From Nitriliruptoraceae bacterium (GTDB lineage: Bacteria; Actinomycetota; Nitriliruptoria; Nitriliruptorales; Nitriliruptoraceae): DNA of 64,000 nt. Shown piece by piece: positions 1 through 10,063 of this stretch. The position numbers were made by a program, and so were the translations under genes. The stretch lies in contig PXDB01000124.1 of NCBI GenBank assembly GCA_003565155.1, forward strand, positions 1 to 64,000, written 5' to 3'. How positions within the stretch are numbered: position 1 is the first letter of the stretch; every line of letters starts with the position of its first letter. A model generated the notes under the pieces. The model searched no databases, had not been told where the DNA came from, and saw only the letters and a program-made list of their open reading frames with translations.

Positions 1-138
1 ACGCCGCCGGCGTCGCCGACCCGCACGAGCGCGTGGGCGGAACAGCGCGGGGGTGGGTTCACCCAGGGTGGGTGAGGCCGCGCTGCGGGCACGGCCGTAG
101 CGTCCCGCCACGTCCGCACCCGGTGTTCAGGTTCCACC

Positions 139-720
139 ATGCTCGCCCGCGCCACCCGCTCCCTGCCCGTGCCGCACCTGTTCATGGCGCTCTCGCTCAG
201 CGTCTTCGTGGTGCTGATCCTGACCGTGCAGTCGCCCGGTCGCGCAGTGGACACGGCAGCGGCCGACCCAGGAGCCAGCACGGGATCCCTCGACCACCGA
301 GCCGCCACGGCAGCCACCGACGCGTGGCCGACGACCGAGCTGCTCCTCGCCATGGACATCGAGGTGGTGGGTGCGCCGCTGCCGACCCCCGCCGCGGCCA
401 CGTCCGGATCGGGTGGGCACCTGATGGTGCTCGGCCTGCTGGCTGCCCTGACGGGTTTGCTCGCCGCGACCTTCCAGGCCGGTCGGCAGCGCGGAGATGC
501 CGGAGGACGACCCGGGATCGGGCTGCTCGCCGGGTCGCTGGCCGGGCTCGTCGGGGCGGCATTGCTGTTCCTGCTCGGTGCGATCCCTGCGGGCGACCCC
601 ACCTGGGTCTACCTACCCCTGGTCCTGGCGACGCTCGGGACGAGCCTCGGGGTCACGGCACCCTTCCGTCCGGCCGATCCTGCGCGGAGCCGCTGGTCCC
701 TGTGCTCGCGGTCAGCCTGA
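139..720 (+). CDS. Hypothetical multi-pass membrane protein
   Basis: 193 residues, no family recognised. Four hydrophobic segments are visible at about residues 15-31, 93-112, 127-147 and 153-172. An extracytoplasmic-looking linker rich in Ala, Thr and Asp lies between the first and second. A second in-frame ATG at 184 would remove only the first 15 residues. The last 68 bp overlap, tail to tail, the 3' end of the large SARP-type regulator on the other strand, so either the overlap is real or one stop lies in non-essential tail sequence. The hydrophobic pattern and third-position GC support coding. Function unknown. Confidence 0.55.
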   Translation: MLARATRSLPVPHLFMALSLSVFVVLILTVQSPGRAVDTAAADPGASTGSLDHRAATAATDAWPTTELLLAMDIEVVGAPLPTPAAATSGSGGHLMVLGLLAALTGLLAATFQAGRQRGDAGGRPGIGLLAGSLAGLVGAALLFLLGAIPAGDPTWVYLPLVLATLGTSLGVTAPFRPADPARSRWSLCSRSA

Positions 721-3700
721 GCGACGCCTCCAACTCGAGAGCCATCTCGGCGCCCACATCAGCGCCCACCTCGTCCGCCAGCCGGGCGGCCTCAGCGGCG
801 TAGCGGGCGGCGACGTGGCCCTCGCCCTGCTCCACATGGGTGCGGGCCAGCTCGATCGCGACCAGCGTCGCGCCGTAGGCCAGCCTCGTGCCGGCGAACA
901 GTGATCGGGCTCGGGTCAGCTGGGCGACAGCCAGTTGGTGGTCACCTCGCCGTCGCGCGTGTCTGCCGGACGTCAGCAGCGCGAAGGCCAGGCTAGGGCC
1001 GCTCCCGGCGTCCTCAGTCAGCTGCACCGCCTCTGCGAGGTAACTGGCCGCCAGACGCCGGTCACCGGTGGCGTGGGTCGCCGCCCCGAGCTGCAGCAGC
1101 ATCCGCCCCTCCAGTTCCGGGAGGCCTCGACGGCGACAGAGCGCCAGACCCTCGATGGCGGCACGCCGGGCGCGTTCGGGGTCGGTCTCGGGGTCGATGG
1201 CGTCGATCAGCACGTCGATCGCCTGCACCCGGGCCCAGTCCGCACCGGCATCCTCCAGGACCTCCAGCGCCGCCGTCGCGTGGTCCAGTACCCCGGTCAT
1301 CCGTCCGGACAGCCGCCCGATCTGTGCGCGGGCCAGGTGCGCGAAGCCCAGCAGCCAGCCACCGACGCCCTCGGCCGTGGCCACCACCGCGTCCAGGTCG
1401 TCCAGCGCCCCGGTCACCTCCCCGTCGTGGGCGCGGTGCACGGCCGCGTACAGCCTCGCCAGCACGCGGTGGTCCGGTTCGAGCGCCACGGTCAGGCTGT
1501 GTCGCGCCCAGGCCGGGCCGTGGGGCGAGCCCGTGGTCGCCAGCAGCGCGCTCACCCACAGCACCGCCTCCGGATGGACCGCGTCGGGATCGAGCGGTGC
1601 CGGCGGCGCCCCCGATGCCACGCCGAGCCCCCGTTGCAGCCACCGCAGGCCCGCCGACGCCGACCCGCTGAGCAACCAGTGCCAGCCGAGCCCGGCTGCC
1701 ACGCGCTGCACCAGGAGCAGCTGGTGGCGGTCCGCCGCCCAGTGCAGGGCCGCCACAGCCTCCTCGGACCAGCTGGCCAGGCCGGCGAGGTCGACACCGA
1801 ACCTGCGCGGATCGCCGCGGTCGTTGCACCGCTCCAGGGCGTCCGACACCACCTCGGCGTGGCGGTCGTGGACCGCCTGCTGCTGCGGGCTGTCCTGCAG
1901 GCGCTCCTGGGCATAGGCGCGTAAGGACTCGAGCATCCGGTAGCGGGACGCCGTCGCGGTCCTGTCGGCCTCGAGCAGCGAGCGTTCCACCAGCCCTTCG
2001 AGGGTGTCCAGCGCAGGGCCCGGGACGCCCGCAGCGTCCAGGAGCTGGTCGGCCAGCGGTCGGTCGAACGCCGTGACGGGTACCGACAGCGCGGCCCAGG
2101 CGCGCTGCAGCGGTGGATCCAGGAGGGACCAGCTCCAGGTGATCGTGTCCCGCAGCGTGCGTTGGCGTGCCGGGACGTCACGCCGGGTCGAGGTCAGCAC
2201 GGCGAACCGGTCGTCCATCGCCGCGGACAGCTCCTCCACCGACAGTACACGCCCCCGGGCGGCGGCGAGCTCGAGCGCCAGCGGCAGGCCGTCGAGCCGT
2301 CGTGCGATGGTGGCGGCTGCAGCCAGCTGCTCCGTACCGAGATGGTCGGGGTCGAGGCCCGGGTCGTGCTGGTGCAACCGGGTGAGGAGGAGCTGGACGG
2401 CCGGGGAGGCCAGCACGACGTCCCGGGAGGTCTCCTCGGCGGCGGGCACGGTGAGGGGTGACAGCGGCCAGACGGTCTCACCGTCGATGCCGAGCGGTTC
2501 CCTGCTGGTGGCCAGCACCGTGCAGCCGGGTGCCTGCCGACGCAGGTTCCCCACGAGCGCGGCGACCGCCTCGACCAGGTGCTCGCAGTTGTCCAACAGC
2601 AGCAGGAGCTGCCGGTCACGCAACCCTGCGAGGAGCTGTCCGGTGTCGGCGTCGTTGTCGTCGCCAGGGTCGGCGGTGGCCGACGAGGTCGTTCCGATCG
2701 CGCGGAGCACCGCACCCGGGAGCTCGTCAGCGTCATGGACGGACGCCAGCTCGACCAGCCAGCTGCCGTGCGGGGGGCGCGGGTGGCGTCGTGCCACCTC
2801 CAGGGCGACGGTGGACTTGCCAGCGCCTCCGGGTCCCACCAGGGTGAGCAGCGTGCAGCCGGCCAGTCGCTCGCCGATGCGTTCGATCACCTCCTCGCGG
2901 CCGAGCACCGGCTTCGCCGCGGCGGGCAGGTTCGTCGTCGACCGGCGCGGCCTCGGGGCGGCCAGGGTCGTGACCTCGAGGTCCTCCGCCTGGCGCAGCA
3001 CCTGGAGGTGGACCCGGGCGAGGGTGGGGGAGGGATCGACGCCGAACTCCGCTGCCAGGCGCGTGCGGATGCGCTCGTACTCCGCAAGGGCGTCGATCTG
3101 GCGGCCGGCGCGGTACAGCGCCCGCATCAGCTGCCCGGAGCAGCGCTCGCGCAGGGGCTCCTCGGTGATCAGCGCGGTCAGCTCCGCCAGCAGTTCGGCG
3201 CCCTCGCCCAGCGCCAGGCGCGCCTCGAGGCGGTCCTCCACGGCGTCCAGCCGTCGTGCCTGGAGCGCTTCGGCATCGGCGCGGATCCGGGGCTCGTCCG
3301 CGATGCCCTCGAAGGCCGGACCGCGCCACAGCGCCAGGGCCGAGGTGAGGCGCTCGGCGGCTGCTGCGGGGTCGCCGGCCGACAGCAGCGCGCGCCCCTC
3401 ATCAGCCAGGCGCGAGAACCGTCGTGCGTCGATGCGCTCGTCCGCGACCTGCAAGGTGTAGCCACCCGGCACCGTCACCAGCACCGGTGGCGCACCCTCG
3501 GACCCGAGCAGTCGGCGCAGCGCCGAGATCCGCTGCTGCAGGGCGTTGGCCGGGTCGCGGGGCTGCTCGTCCCCCCACACCGCGTCGAGCAGCACGTCGC
3601 TGCTGACCGGCCGTGGTGCGGCCAGCACCAGTGCGGCCAGCAGCGCGGGTTGGCGGCCGCGCAGCAGGGTCCGATCCCCGCCGTGGCGAACGGCGGGCCG

Positions 3701-3724
3701 TCCCAGCACCTCGATGTCCACCAC
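653..3724 (-). CDS. AfsR/SARP-family transcriptional regulator with STAND ATPase domain
   Basis: 1023 residues from a GTG at 3724, chosen because a GGAGGG ribosome site precedes it and the next residues begin the OmpR-like winged helix; the frame stays open further upstream but has no domain there. Order: winged-helix DNA-binding domain (about 5-95), bacterial transcriptional activation domain BTAD (about 100-245), NB-ARC/STAND ATPase with a P-loop (GPGGAGKST, near 290) and the LATSREPL motif typical of these ATPases, then a helical TPR-like C-terminal half. Family members activate secondary-metabolite or stress genes by binding 11-bp-spaced heptamer repeats. It is divergent from the beta-lactamase-family gene at 3896, whose promoter region holds such repeats, so that gene is the likely target (inference). 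Confidence 0.88.
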   Translation of the reverse strand: MVDIEVLGRPAVRHGGDRTLLRGRQPALLAALVLAAPRPVSSDVLLDAVWGDEQPRDPANALQQRISALRRLLGSEGAPPVLVTVPGGYTLQVADERIDARRFSRLADEGRALLSAGDPAAAAERLTSALALWRGPAFEGIADEPRIRADAEALQARRLDAVEDRLEARLALGEGAELLAELTALITEEPLRERCSGQLMRALYRAGRQIDALAEYERIRTRLAAEFGVDPSPTLARVHLQVLRQAEDLEVTTLAAPRPRRSTTNLPAAAKPVLGREEVIERIGERLAGCTLLTLVGPGGAGKSTVALEVARRHPRPPHGSWLVELASVHDADELPGAVLRAIGTTSSATADPGDDNDADTGQLLAGLRDRQLLLLLDNCEHLVEAVAALVGNLRRQAPGCTVLATSREPLGIDGETVWPLSPLTVPAAEETSRDVVLASPAVQLLLTRLHQHDPGLDPDHLGTEQLAAAATIARRLDGLPLALELAAARGRVLSVEELSAAMDDRFAVLTSTRRDVPARQRTLRDTITWSWSLLDPPLQRAWAALSVPVTAFDRPLADQLLDAAGVPGPALDTLEGLVERSLLEADRTATASRYRMLESLRAYAQERLQDSPQQQAVHDRHAEVVSDALERCNDRGDPRRFGVDLAGLASWSEEAVAALHWAADRHQLLLVQRVAAGLGWHWLLSGSASAGLRWLQRGLGVASGAPPAPLDPDAVHPEAVLWVSALLATTGSPHGPAWARHSLTVALEPDHRVLARLYAAVHRAHDGEVTGALDDLDAVVATAEGVGGWLLGFAHLARAQIGRLSGRMTGVLDHATAALEVLEDAGADWARVQAIDVLIDAIDPETDPERARRAAIEGLALCRRRGLPELEGRMLLQLGAATHATGDRRLAASYLAEAVQLTEDAGSGPSLAFALLTSGRHARRRGDHQLAVAQLTRARSLFAGTRLAYGATLVAIELARTHVEQGEGHVAARYAAEAARLADEVGADVGAEMALELEASLRLTASTGTSGSAQDRPDGRVP

Positions 3725-3790
3725 CGCCAGGCCCTCCGCCCCTGCGCAGCCTACGGCGGGGCCTGACGAGAACTGGGGTTCTCCCGGGGC

Positions 3791-3827
3791 AACAGCGTCG
3801 CGACAGGTCCGGGACAGGTGGTATCGG
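3791..3827 (+). promoter_or_regulatory. Candidate SARP operator: heptamer direct repeats at 11-bp period
   Basis: GACAGGT occurs at 3802-3808 and again at 3813-3819, with a degenerate copy AACAGCG at 3791-3797. The copies start exactly 11 bp apart, one helical turn, as known for SARP binding sites (heptamer plus 4-bp spacer). A weak -10-like TATCGG lies at 3822-3827, just downstream. The site lies in the gap between the divergent SARP-STAND regulator and the beta-lactamase-family gene. Confidence 0.5.
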
Positions 3828-3895
3828 CAGCCTGGGGTCAGGAGATCGAGCGACCCCGTGCTCCCGCAGGAGCGCAGCAGCCAAGGACCAGTGCC

Positions 3896-5056
3896 ATGAC
3901 CACCTCCACACCAACGCCGACCGGCACCCTGACCGTGCGCGCCGAGGGCGTGTCCTCCGACGTCGACGAGCGTCTGCAGGCCGTCCTGGAGCGGTTGGTC
4001 GCGCGGCGGCGGTTCCACCACGCCAACCTCGCCATCGTCGACGGCGACGGCCACCGGCGCTGGGAGGCCGCAGCCGGACCCGCCGATGCCGTCGACACGC
4101 GTGGCACGCCCCTGACCCCCGACACCCCGTTCTTCGTCGCCAGCATCACCAAGCGGTTCCTCATCACCCTGGTGCTGCAGGCCCACGAGCGTGGTGAGCT
4201 CCACCTCGACGACCCCCTGTCCGCGCATCTGCCGGGCCAGGTGACCGATGGTCTGCACGTGCTGCACGGCGTCGACCATGGTGCGGACATCACCCTGCGC
4301 CACCTGGCCAGCCACACCGCCGGCCTGCCCGACTACTGCGAGAAGCCGCGCGAGGGCCGCAGCCTGTTCGCCGAGCTGCGGGCCGGTGAGGACCGCTCCT
4401 GGACCTTCGACGACGTGATGCGGATGTCCAAGGAGCAGCACCGTCCGCACTTCGCACCCCAGGACCTGTCGTCGCCCAGACAGCGCGCGCGCTACTCCGA
4501 CACCGGCTACCAGCTGCTGATCCGGGTGCTGGAGCTGGCGACCGGCAGCGACCTCGCCACGCTGCTCGACGAGCGGATCATCCACCCACTCGGGCTGGCG
4601 CACACCTGGCTGCCAGGTCGCTCATCGCCGTCGCTCAGCACGCCGCCACCGAGCCGACTCCACGACCGGCGACGCCCCCTCGAGGTCCCCCGCATGATGA
4701 TCTCGTCCAACGACCTGATGAGTACCACCGGTGACCTGCTGCGCTTCCAGCAGGCGCTGCTCGGTGGCGAGCTGTTCGCCCGGGCAGGGACCGTCGCGCT
4801 GCTGACCGAGCGGGAGAACCGTCTGCGCAACGCACCCGTGCTGCGCTACGGCCTGGGCACGATGACCTTCCGCGTCAACGCCCTGGGAGCGCCGGGACGG
4901 CGACCGGTACGCCTCGTCGGCCACTCCGGTTCGACCGGTACGTGGCTGTTCCACTGCCCGCAGTTGGACGTGCACCTGGTCGGTTCCGTGGATCAGGCCG
5001 CGGCCCAGGCCCTGCCCTTCCGGCTGATGCCGCACCTGCTGCGCGCCTGGGTCTGA
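3896..5056 (+). CDS. Serine beta-lactamase-family hydrolase (class C / DD-peptidase-like)
   Basis: 386 residues from ATG 3896. The nucleophile motif S-x-x-K is present as SITK at residues 83-86, the second motif is YSD (where class C enzymes have Y-x-N), and HSGSTG near the C-terminus fills the K/H-x-G position. This is the COG1680 esterase/carboxypeptidase-like group, which hydrolyses esters or D-Ala peptides rather than necessarily antibiotics. No signal peptide is visible from this start, so it is predicted to be cytoplasmic. A frame extension back to 3818 is open but looks non-coding. The gene is divergent from the SARP regulator and probably controlled by it. Substrate unknown. Confidence 0.85.
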   Translation: MTTSTPTPTGTLTVRAEGVSSDVDERLQAVLERLVARRRFHHANLAIVDGDGHRRWEAAAGPADAVDTRGTPLTPDTPFFVASITKRFLITLVLQAHERGELHLDDPLSAHLPGQVTDGLHVLHGVDHGADITLRHLASHTAGLPDYCEKPREGRSLFAELRAGEDRSWTFDDVMRMSKEQHRPHFAPQDLSSPRQRARYSDTGYQLLIRVLELATGSDLATLLDERIIHPLGLAHTWLPGRSSPSLSTPPPSRLHDRRRPLEVPRMMISSNDLMSTTGDLLRFQQALLGGELFARAGTVALLTERENRLRNAPVLRYGLGTMTFRVNALGAPGRRPVRLVGHSGSTGTWLFHCPQLDVHLVGSVDQAAAQALPFRLMPHLLRAWV

Positions 5057-5153
5057 TCCCTGCGGTCGGTACGAGCGGTCGGCTGCAGCCCCGGGCCCGT
5101 CCTGCAATGCTGTGGCCCGGAACCCGGCAGCCGACCACGACGCGAGGTGGACC

Positions 5154-5918
5154 ATGACCCTCACCCTGGACCCCGATCGCTACGACGCGGTCATCTTCGA
5201 TCTCGACGGCGTCATCACCGACACCGCGTCCGTCCACCGCCTGGCGTGGAAGCGGCTGTTCGACGGCTACCTCGACGAGCGCGGGCCCCGCGAGGGGGAG
5301 GACCACGCACCCTTCACCGACCAGGACTACCTGCGCCACGTCGACGGCAAGCCGCGCCTGGACGGCGTCCGCGACTTCCTGGTGAGCCGCGGCGTCGAGG
5401 TGGACGAGGACACCATCACGGCGCTGGGGGAGCGCAAGAACGACGCCTTCCTGTCGACCCTTGCACAGGACGGGGTGGTGGTCTTCCCCTCCACCGTGGA
5501 GCTGATCTGCCGGCTCCACGCCAACGGCATCCGCACCGCGGTGTTCTCCGCCAGCCGCAACTGCCGGCCGGTGCTGGAGACCGCCGGGCTGTTGGAGCTG
5601 TTCGAGGCCCGGGTGGACGGCGTGGTGGCCGGTGAGCTCGGGTTGCCGGGCAAGCCAGACCCGGCATCGCTATTGGAAGCGACCCGCAGGATCGACGCGA
5701 CCCCGGAGCGCACCGTGGTCGTCGAGGACGCGCAGGCTGGTGTCCAGGCCGGCAAGCGCGGCGGGTTCGCGCTGGTGATCGGTATCGACCGGGAGGGCAT
5801 GGCCGCGGAGCTGCGCGCACACGGCGCTGACGTGGTCGTCGATGACCTCGAGGAGGTCACCTTGCCGGTGGAGGACGAGTCCGCCCTCGCCGCCCGGGTC
5901 GCTGGTTACCTGACGTGA
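5154..5918 (+). CDS. Beta-phosphoglucomutase-family HAD hydrolase
   Basis: 254 residues from ATG 5154, preceded by GAGGTGG. The N-terminal DLDGVITDTA is the characteristic beta-phosphoglucomutase form of HAD motif I (nucleophile Asp plus acid/base Asp); a Ser motif (FSAS), a Lys motif (GKPDP) and VVEDAQAG complete the catalytic set. Such enzymes convert beta-glucose 1-phosphate to glucose 6-phosphate after trehalose or maltose phosphorolysis, and usually sit beside a GH65 phosphorylase. None is visible here. It is about 30 residues longer than typical PgmB, through an insertion in the cap domain, as in actinobacterial relatives. Its stop overlaps the next start (GTGA), suggesting coupling. 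Confidence 0.82.
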   Translation: MTLTLDPDRYDAVIFDLDGVITDTASVHRLAWKRLFDGYLDERGPREGEDHAPFTDQDYLRHVDGKPRLDGVRDFLVSRGVEVDEDTITALGERKNDAFLSTLAQDGVVVFPSTVELICRLHANGIRTAVFSASRNCRPVLETAGLLELFEARVDGVVAGELGLPGKPDPASLLEATRRIDATPERTVVVEDAQAGVQAGKRGGFALVIGIDREGMAAELRAHGADVVVDDLEEVTLPVEDESALAARVAGYLT

Positions 5919-6541
5919 CAACCCCTCCGCCGGAGCCGCCGAACCCGCCCACGAGCGCGGGTCCGCCCAGCCCTCCGCCACCACCGGGCCATGGTGCTGC
6001 GCCGGGCGGTGGAGCGGGTGGAACGGGCGCACCCGGCCATGGCGCTGCGCCCGGCGGTGGAGCGGGTGGAACGGGCGCACCCGGCCATGGCGCTGCGCCG
6101 GGCGAAGGCACGGCTGGACGGAGCGCGCCCCCACCCCCCGACCGTGGCGACAGCCGCCGCGCGACACGACGGATGCTGCTCATCGCCGGCGTGCTGCTGG
6201 TCGTGCTGGTCGGCGGCTGCGCCGGCCTGGCCGCGGTGCTGGTACCGCGGGCGCTGGACGGCGTCACCGCTCCCTTCGACGTCGCCAACGGCTACCTCGA
6301 TGCGGCCCGCGCCGGCACCGAGCTGGCGCCCTTCGCCTGTCGCCCGGACGAGGCGCCGCATCCCGAGGTGCCAGGGTCCGTGCGCCAGAACCTCACCAGC
6401 GTGGAGATCGACGGGCGGAGCTTCGGCGAGGTGGGGGGCTCTCTGACGCTGGCGGATGGCCTCCCCGTCCGGGTCCTGGTCGAGCTGCGTCGCGACGAGG
6501 GGGAGTGGTGCGTCCACCGCGTGCTGGTCGACGGCGCGTGA
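5915..6541 (+). CDS. Proline/glycine-rich single-pass membrane protein with internal repeats
   Basis: 208 residues from GTG 5915, overlapping the previous stop by 4 bp. The first 75 residues are Pro/Gly/Ala-rich and include two perfect-length copies plus part of a third of a 16-residue repeat (encoded by 48-bp units from 5987). One transmembrane helix at about residues 87-107 follows an Arg-rich stretch, giving a cytoplasmic disordered tail and an external C-terminal domain of about 100 residues. The C-terminal domain resembles small DUF4878-like lipocone or NTF2-like domains (FDVANGYLDAARAG...), which is a weak impression only. Function unknown. Confidence 0.7.
   Translation: MTTPPPEPPNPPTSAGPPSPPPPPGHGAAPGGGAGGTGAPGHGAAPGGGAGGTGAPGHGAAPGEGTAGRSAPPPPDRGDSRRATRRMLLIAGVLLVVLVGGCAGLAAVLVPRALDGVTAPFDVANGYLDAARAGTELAPFACRPDEAPHPEVPGSVRQNLTSVEIDGRSFGEVGGSLTLADGLPVRVLVELRRDEGEWCVHRVLVDGA
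5987..6104 (+). repeat. 48-bp tandem repeat inside the proline-rich protein gene
   Basis: Units begin at 5987 and 6035, with a partial third at 6083-6104. Each starts GGCCATGG and encodes a GHGAAPGGGAGGTGAP-type peptide. Unit length is divisible by three, so copy-number change keeps the frame. Confidence 0.9.
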
Positions 6542-6566
6542 CCTCGGGCGAGTGGTCCCGTATGCT
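6538..6566 (+). promoter_or_regulatory. Promoter of the leuA leader
   Basis: GTGACC at 6538-6543 and TATGCT at 6561-6566 are separated by 17 bp. The start site would be near 6573, placing the leader ATG (6574) almost at the RNA 5' end, so the leader is probably translated leaderless. Confidence 0.6.
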
Positions 6567-6573
6567 CCCGCCC

Positions 6574-8474
<1,901 letters not shown>

Positions 8475-8918
8475 TCCGGTCCCGCCTCCGGCGAGGACTC
8501 CGGGGCTGTCGATGCGCGTCCAGTGGGCCCGCAGGTCGGGCTGGGTCCGCTCTCGGGTCCGCTCTCGGGTCCGCCCTCGGGTCCTCCCGCGGGTCAGCCC
8601 GCGTGGCGAGGCGACGAGCCGCTCGCCGCCTGTCGCTGGTTCCGGGCCGCTCGCTCCTGGGTGGGGGAGGGAGGGGTTGCTCCGCCGAGGGAGTGGTTGC
8701 TCCGCCGAGGGAGTGGTTGCCCCGCGACGATCCCCCGGTACGGGCGGGGCAACGTCGTGTGGCAACGTTGGGCGGGGTAACGTCGTGTGGCAACGTTGGG
8801 CGGGCAGCAACGCCGTGTGGGCACCAACGCCGCCCGCGCAGCAACGCCGTGGCGCAGCGTTGTGCGGGCACCAACACCGCCCGCGTGGCGCAGGTGTAGC
8901 ACCGGTGCACAGCACTGC
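8475..8918. repeat. Intergenic tandem-repeat island between leuA and the quinone oxidoreductase
   Basis: 444 bp without a convincing gene, between convergent genes. It holds three successive tandem arrays: four 12-bp units at 8546-8593 (TCCGCTCTCGGG-like), two 20-bp units at 8676-8695 and 8696-8715 plus a partial third, and two 28-bp units at 8742-8769 and 8770-8797 that decay into degenerate copies carrying CAACGCC up to about 8890. Open frames across it on both strands are repeat-driven and not credible. Confidence 0.85.
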
Positions 8919-9878
8919 TCAGGTCACGAGCAGGACCTTGCCCAGGGCACGGCGTTCCTCGAGGGACGCCACCGCCTCGGCCGCGTCCTCAAGGGGGTGC
9001 CGCGCGCCGATAGGTGGCAGGAGCCGGCCCGCCCGCAGGTCCGCGAGCAGATCCTGCCACTGGCTGGCGGGGTAGTCGGGCTCCCCGAGCCAGTAGGCGC
9101 CCCACCCGACCCCGACCACGTCGAGGTTGTTGAGCAGCAGCCGGTTCACCTTCACCTCCGGGATCGCGCCGGCGGTGAAGCCGACGATCAGGAGCCGCCC
9201 CCGGCGTCGGAGGCAGCGCAGGGAGTCGGTCACCCGGTCGCCGCCGACGGGATCGAGGACCACGTCCACCCCCTCCCCGCCGGTCAGCTCCCGCACGGCG
9301 TCACGGAAGCCCTCCGCCTCGACTACGTGGTGGGCACCTGCGCTGCGTGCCACCTCGGCCTTGGCGTCCGTCGAGGTGACCGCGACGACCTCCGCCCCCC
9401 GGGCGGCGGCCAACTGGATGGCGGCGACCCCGATCCCACCCGCCGCTCCGTGGACCAGCACTCGCTCACCCGGGTTGAGGCGGCCGCGGTCCAGTAGCGC
9501 GAAGTGGACGGTGAGCAGGTTCATCGGCAGCCCCGCCGCCACCTCGGTGCCGACCTCGTCGGGCAGCGGGAAGACCAGGTGCGGCGGGACCACCACGGTC
9601 TCTGCGAACCCGCCCAGCCCCGGGAAGGCGGCCACCCGCTGACCCGGCGCGACGTCGGCGCCGTGTGGTGCCTCGACGACCACGCCGCTGACCTCCGCGC
9701 CCGGGACGAAGGGCGGGTCGGGTCGCACCTGGTACAGCCCACGGGTCAGCAGCGCGTCGGGATAGCTCACCCCGGCGGCGACGACCCGGATCCGGACGCC
9801 GCCACCCTCCGGCTCCGGTCGATCCTCGACGCGGATCGCTGCCGGTCCGTCGAGTCGTTCCACCACCGCTGCACGCAC
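8919..9878 (-). CDS. Zinc-independent quinone oxidoreductase (MDR family)
   Basis: 319 residues from ATG 9878. N-terminal GroES-like domain (about 1-125) followed by a Rossmann domain with the nucleotide motif HGAAGGIGVAAIQLA near residue 145, and the family's DVVLDPVGG stretch. No zinc-binding cysteines are present, which places it with NADPH:quinone reductases (Qor, zeta-crystallin group) rather than alcohol dehydrogenases. The common annotation is NADPH:quinone oxidoreductase family protein; physiological substrate cannot be inferred. It stands alone between the leuA repeat island and the MFS transporter, which is in the same orientation but 185 bp away. Confidence 0.9.
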   Translation of the reverse strand: MRAAVVERLDGPAAIRVEDRPEPEGGGVRIRVVAAGVSYPDALLTRGLYQVRPDPPFVPGAEVSGVVVEAPHGADVAPGQRVAAFPGLGGFAETVVVPPHLVFPLPDEVGTEVAAGLPMNLLTVHFALLDRGRLNPGERVLVHGAAGGIGVAAIQLAAARGAEVVAVTSTDAKAEVARSAGAHHVVEAEGFRDAVRELTGGEGVDVVLDPVGGDRVTDSLRCLRRRGRLLIVGFTAGAIPEVKVNRLLLNNLDVVGVGWGAYWLGEPDYPASQWQDLLADLRAGRLLPPIGARHPLEDAAEAVASLEERRALGKVLLVT

Positions 9879-10063
9879 CTGCGCTCCTACCGTCGGGCCA
9901 TCGGGCGCGCCGAGGTTAGGCCCGCAACCGCCCGGCTGTCAGTGTGGACACCGCGCGTTGCGGCGGATGCGGACGTGCGCGCTGACGAGCGCACCGGGTG
10001 CTGACCAGGCCGATGGTGACCCGACGGGACAGGACGGGTGCGTGTCCGTATGTGGTAGGTCGC

